Part shown: positions 60,736 to 64,000 of the stretch, piece by piece | Numbering within the stretch: position 1 is the first letter of the stretch | Layout: the number at the start of each line of letters is the position of its first letter | Source: Brachyspira pilosicoli | Lineage (GTDB): Bacteria > Spirochaetota > Brachyspiria > Brachyspirales > Brachyspiraceae | DNA: 64,000 nt | NCBI RefSeq assembly: GCF_036997485.1 | Contig: NZ_JAWLPU010000003.1 | Span: 186,001-250,000, forward strand | Direction of reading: 5' to 3' | Program-made: the position numbers and the translations under genes | Notes under the pieces: generated by a model | The model's input: the letters and a program-made list of their open reading frames with translations, nothing else | Told to the model about the DNA's origin: nothing | Databases searched by the model: none

Positions 60736-62205
60736 ATGAGTAAAAAGATTATTTATTTATTATCTTTACTTATGGCTTTAAGCTTAGTGTTTGCAAGCTG
60801 TAAGAAAAATTCTGTTACCGATGCTCTTGGTGGATTAACAGCTCCTCCAGATAGTGGTCAAGGTCAAGATCAAGCAGGATCTGATGGTTTATTTAATAGT
60901 TATGCTGATATACCAGACGGTGAAATTGCTAATACAGGTGTATATGTAACTACAGATGGTGACTATTATCGTAACCCAGTTGTTGTTGCAAGACCAAATG
61001 GTACAATATTTGTTTTCGCTGAAAAAAGATATCAATCATCAGGTTCTGGAAACGACGTAGGTATTGATGGTATACATAGTGCAGATGTTATTTATAAAGT
61101 AAGTCAAGACAGCGGTTATAACTTTAATAATCAAGAAAATATAGTTGGTGGAAAAGCAGCTACTGGACCTGATGACTCACATGGTGCTCCTGTAGTTTTT
61201 GTAAATAATACTGATATAGTAGTAGTAGCTACTTCTGGTTCTGGTATAGGTAGAACAACTCAAGCAACTGTTACTCAAAAACCATCAAAAATAGAATATA
61301 TTAAAGGTACTATCGATGATAAACAAGGAACAATTACTTGGAGTGGTAATTGGACAGAAATACAGATAGATGGTAAAACAATAGTAAAGTATGTTGAAAA
61401 TGTTTCTGCTGGTGGTCAGCAAAATGTAAATTTTAATCAGGCTGCTACTCCTCCTTCAAGAGGTTATGTTGATAATTCTGGTAATATGTATTTAGATGTT
61501 GTATTAGCTTATCAAGGTGATGAAAGTACAGTTTACGAGTTAATGGGAAGAATAACAATAAAAGGTGTAAGTATATCTCAAAATCAGGGTTCTGTAACAT
61601 GGACAAAACTTGAAGATGCAGTTGCTTATACTACTGATAGTGCAAAATTGGGACCTTGGAAAGAGACAAAATTAGTTTCTTCTACTGGTGAAACTACAGA
61701 AAGCTCTTATCAACATATAGTTGTTCCTAGCCCTTGGGCAGTACCAACTAGCTTAAGACCAGGAGTTTTAGGACAGATTGCTAAAGATGGTACTGCAACT
61801 ATTAATAGAAAAGATATAAAAGCTTCTGAGGGTTCAGTTGGTTATTTTATCACTCAAAATAAATGGTTCGGTGATAAAGAATATACAATAAATGCTGGTA
61901 CTACTGAAGGCGATGGAAGTACTACAATTTCAGCTGGAACTTCTGGAGATGGTACTCAAATGGGAATATTAGTACATGTTCAAGAGACTGCTAAGAATTT
62001 GCATTTATATTGTGTTGATCAAAATTTAACAGTTCAAGGAAAAGGTTGGTTCTTAGATTCTGTTGGTAAGTCTTCATCTGTAGATATGTTGGCAGATGGT
62101 ACTATAGTTGTTGCTGCTGAAAAAGGTGGTGCTGAGAAAAACTACTTTATAAGATTGTTAAGATATTCTCAAAAAGAGATAGTAAAACAAACTACTGCTA
62201 ACTAA
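60736..62205 (+). CDS. Sialidase-like (BNR/Asp-box) lipoprotein
   Basis: The 489-residue protein has a signal with lipobox FASC (about 19-22) and a short Gly/Gln-rich linker. The sialidase-type beta-propeller starts YYRNPVVVARPNGTIFVFAE, equivalent to the RIP region of sialidases with its Arg kept. GNDVGIDGIHSADVIYKVSQ-DSGYNFN contains an Asp box. RGYVDNSGNMYLDVVLAY may supply another active-site Arg. It may bind or cleave host sialylated mucin at the cell surface; catalysis is not proven. AAGGAG precedes the ATG. Own promoter and terminator. Confidence 0.8.
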   Translation: MSKKIIYLLSLLMALSLVFASCKKNSVTDALGGLTAPPDSGQGQDQAGSDGLFNSYADIPDGEIANTGVYVTTDGDYYRNPVVVARPNGTIFVFAEKRYQSSGSGNDVGIDGIHSADVIYKVSQDSGYNFNNQENIVGGKAATGPDDSHGAPVVFVNNTDIVVVATSGSGIGRTTQATVTQKPSKIEYIKGTIDDKQGTITWSGNWTEIQIDGKTIVKYVENVSAGGQQNVNFNQAATPPSRGYVDNSGNMYLDVVLAYQGDESTVYELMGRITIKGVSISQNQGSVTWTKLEDAVAYTTDSAKLGPWKETKLVSSTGETTESSYQHIVVPSPWAVPTSLRPGVLGQIAKDGTATINRKDIKASEGSVGYFITQNKWFGDKEYTINAGTTEGDGSTTISAGTSGDGTQMGILVHVQETAKNLHLYCVDQNLTVQGKGWFLDSVGKSSSVDMLADGTIVVAAEKGGAEKNYFIRLLRYSQKEIVKQTTAN

Positions 62206-62217
62206 ATTATAGTTTAG

Positions 62218-62251
62218 AAAAAAGAGGGGGGGATATCCCCCCTCTTTTTTT
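62218..62251 (+). terminator. Strong intrinsic terminator after the first sialidase-like gene
   Basis: A run AAAAAAGAGGGGGG pairs with CCCCCCTCTTTTTT (14 bp, five-base loop around 62232-62236), ending in seven T. It starts 13 bases past the stop. Confidence 0.9.
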
Positions 62252-62260
62252 AATAATTGC

Positions 62261-62289
62261 TTGACTTTACTGTGTAATTTATATATATT
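62261..62289 (+). promoter_or_regulatory. Promoter of the second sialidase-like gene
   Basis: TTGACT (62261-62266), a 17-base spacer and TATATT (62284-62289). The -35 and -10 words are identical to those of the first sialidase-like gene. Confidence 0.55.
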
Positions 62290-62322
62290 TTATATATAAA
62301 TTATGTTTTTATAGGATTTGTT

Positions 62323-63642
62323 ATGTTAAAAAAATATATACTGTTTTTTGTTTTAATATATATTCTCACAGGATGCGGAACAGATTATATGCTTTCAAGC
62401 TTTTATTTACGTCAAGATTTTGCATGGCCCACTTCGCCGTCTCAGCAGAAAACTCTTGATTATTACAAGAATATAGCAGGCGATTTACTAGAATTTAATC
62501 TTTATACATCACCATCTATACTTGCTACCCCAGAAAATTATCTATTGGTATTTTATGAAATTAGAGATAAGCCAGCAGATCCTAAAGTATATGGCGTAGA
62601 TGGAATAAAAGATATGGGTGTATATGTTGCTATTTCTAAAAATGCTGAAACATTTAGTGCATCTCCTATAAGAGTTGGAAATACTTCTGATACTTATGGT
62701 TCTCCTGTCTCTTTTGTTAAAGGTAATCGTGTTGTAGTATTGGCTACAGGAGGGATTGGGTTTGGAGATGGACAAGCTGACGAAGTTACAAAAATATCTG
62801 TTAGTATAAGTACTAACAACGGATATAATTGGACAGCATGGACTAATGTAATAGATACAGATATTTTTAAGCCTCTTTTAAAAGACTATAATAGATTTTA
62901 TACTAATCCTGGTAATGGCGTAGTATTGGCTAACGGTGCTTTGGTTTGTATGATAGATTATAAAGTTAAAGGAACTGATACTACTCCAGCAGGTGCTGCA
63001 ATAATTTATTCAACAGATAATGGTATTACTTGGCAATTAGGTTCAACTATTACATATTCAGGTCATAGATGGGCAAGAGTAATAGCAGAGAGAACCGATG
63101 GAAAATTGTTAATAGCAGCTGTGCCAAATACTACAGGAGATGTTACTGCTGTATATAATAATAATGGAGCTTTAGCTTGGTATATGGCATCTTCTTTAGA
63201 AGGTAATATATCTTCATTTCAGCCTTCTGGGTTGCCTAATAATAGTGGCGGCAGTATTTCTGGTGATAGAATTCAATATACTGAAAATGGTATATCTAAA
63301 TCTGGTATATTATTGTTGCATTCATCCCCAGATAGAGATTATACAAACCCTGGAGACACTAGTCCAACAGGTCAAGTAAAAAATGCTATGTCTATGTCAA
63401 TAAGTGAAGATGAAGGACAAACTTGGACACTTATTACTAATGCTATTGGTACATCTCCATTTAGAAAAACAAGCTTTAGACAAAGCATGAAAGTATTAAA
63501 AGATGGAAGTATTGCAACTTGTATAGAAGAGGGTGAAAGAGAAGAAATACAAAATGCAGCTGGAAAAACTTTTTATATTGTTTATAAAAGAATGGGGTTA
63601 TATGTATTGTCAGGAGGAAAATATTCTTACGAAGGTATATAA
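62323..63642 (+). CDS. Sialidase-like (BNR/Asp-box) lipoprotein with altered RIP motif
   Basis: This 439-residue lipoprotein (lipobox LTGC at about 15-18) has three clear Asp boxes, SISTNNGYNWTAW, IYSTDNGITWQLG and SISEDEGQTWTLI, typical of sialidase-like propellers. The position equivalent to the RIP arginine reads LYTSPSILATPENYLLVFYE, with Thr instead of Arg. A classical sialidase would be impaired by that. It may be a carbohydrate-binding relative of the upstream protein. AGGAT precedes the ATG. Confidence 0.78.
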   Translation: MLKKYILFFVLIYILTGCGTDYMLSSFYLRQDFAWPTSPSQQKTLDYYKNIAGDLLEFNLYTSPSILATPENYLLVFYEIRDKPADPKVYGVDGIKDMGVYVAISKNAETFSASPIRVGNTSDTYGSPVSFVKGNRVVVLATGGIGFGDGQADEVTKISVSISTNNGYNWTAWTNVIDTDIFKPLLKDYNRFYTNPGNGVVLANGALVCMIDYKVKGTDTTPAGAAIIYSTDNGITWQLGSTITYSGHRWARVIAERTDGKLLIAAVPNTTGDVTAVYNNNGALAWYMASSLEGNISSFQPSGLPNNSGGSISGDRIQYTENGISKSGILLLHSSPDRDYTNPGDTSPTGQVKNAMSMSISEDEGQTWTLITNAIGTSPFRKTSFRQSMKVLKDGSIATCIEEGEREEIQNAAGKTFYIVYKRMGLYVLSGGKYSYEGI

Positions 63643-63665
63643 TCCATAATAATTAATATATAAAT

Positions 63666-63694
63666 AAAAGAGGGTGTTTTTGCCCTCTTTTTTT
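63666..63694 (+). terminator. Intrinsic terminator after the second sialidase-like gene
   Basis: AAAAGAGGG (63666-63674) and CCCTCTTTT (63683-63691) form a 9-bp stem with an 8-base loop, followed by more T. Confidence 0.85.
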
Positions 63695-63791
63695 ATTTTT
63701 ATAATTTTTTATATTATTAAGTTTAAATTATTTACTAAAAATTAATTTTATTGTATAATAATCGCAACAAATTTTTTAAGGAGTATAATTA

Positions 63792-64000
63792 ATGAGGCTT
63801 GAAGATTTAAAACATGAAAAGCTTAAAGCTTGGATTAAAGAAGTAGCTGATATGTGCGAACCTAAAGATATATATGTTTGCGATGGTACTAAAGAAGAAT
63901 ACGATAGATGTATGCAAGGACTTGTTGATTTAGGTTTGGCTCATCCATTAACTAAAAGACCGCATAGCCACTCTTTTAGAAGCGACCCTTCTGACGTGGC
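63792..64000 (+). CDS. pckG: Phosphoenolpyruvate carboxykinase (GTP), N-terminal fragment
   Basis: The gene begins at ATG 63792 with AAGGAG upstream and is still open at the right edge (69 full codons). The start LKAWIKEVADMCEPKDIYVC-DGTKEEYDRCMQGLVDLGLA, then HSHSFRSDPSDVA, matches the GTP-dependent PEP carboxykinase N-terminus, which has W, CDG and SDP-DVA in the same order. The enzyme links oxaloacetate and phosphoenolpyruvate in central carbon metabolism. Only about the first tenth of the protein is seen. Confidence 0.85.
   Translation, partial: MRLEDLKHEKLKAWIKEVADMCEPKDIYVCDGTKEEYDRCMQGLVDLGLAHPLTKRPHSHSFRSDPSDV

Overview
The window is very AT-rich bacterial chromosome, densely coded in short operons on both strands. 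The gene set fits an anaerobic, host-associated spirochaete, most probably Brachyspira: a flagellar FliO, many short-signal lipoproteins, sialidase-like surface lipoproteins, a GTP-type PEP carboxykinase, anaerobic sulfite reductase, and GC-richer intergenic repeats of a kind I associate with that genus. The genus call is an inference from gene content and composition.

Layout. 1-4.2 kb (minus): tripartite efflux cluster (TetR, TolC-like, RND pump running off the left edge). 4.6-8.5 kb (minus): pheS-pheT-phosphoribosyltransferase operon closed by a strong terminator. 8.7-15.5 kb: Trk/Ktr potassium transporter, RNA 2',3'-cyclic phosphodiesterase, an Ogg2-type glycosylase and an SbcD/SbcC-like (YhaO/YhaN-like) repair pair. 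15.7-20 kb (minus): thioredoxin-TPR protein, FliO directly behind a tRNA-Ser, and an orphan OppBC permease pair. 20.2-26 kb (plus): unknown tail-anchored protein, DnaA, a candidate small RNA, then grpE - small ORF - dnaK. 26-28 kb: small unknown protein, Rpn-family nuclease, CsaA.

28.2-43.7 kb is the main metabolic island. It holds asrABC (anaerobic sulfite reductase), a CRP/HcpR-like regulator, a NarA/NapA-like molybdoenzyme with ferredoxin and FAD partners, molybdenum-cofactor genes (moeA, a mobA-mobB fusion), a TDT-family transporter, and every step from aminolevulinate to siroheme (hemB, hemC, cobA-hemD fusion, a Met8-like dehydrogenase, CbiK-type chelatase). Two near-identical GTGA-N6-TCAC palindromes lie upstream of asrA and moeA. 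With the adjacent regulator, whose recognition helix is CRP-like, they suggest a small dedicated regulon.

43.8-50.1 kb (plus) holds secreted, lipoprotein and membrane proteins, including three paralogues of a membrane-anchored family I cannot name; one carries ankyrin repeats. 50.2-53.3 kb: a GT4 glycosyltransferase and a long-chain acyl-CoA synthetase. 53.4-60.3 kb (minus): 5'-nucleotidase lipoprotein, amidase, topA, dprA and a TPR lipoprotein. 60.7-63.6 kb (plus): two sialidase-like lipoproteins, each with its own promoter and terminator. The start of a GTP-PEP carboxykinase gene runs off the right edge.

The points most worth checking are the candidate small RNA with an exposed anti-Shine-Dalgarno stretch between dnaA and grpE, an exact sigma-54-type promoter before grpE, the two-site regulon of the sulfite/nitrate island, the three-paralogue membrane family, and the two-module dispersed intergenic repeats.
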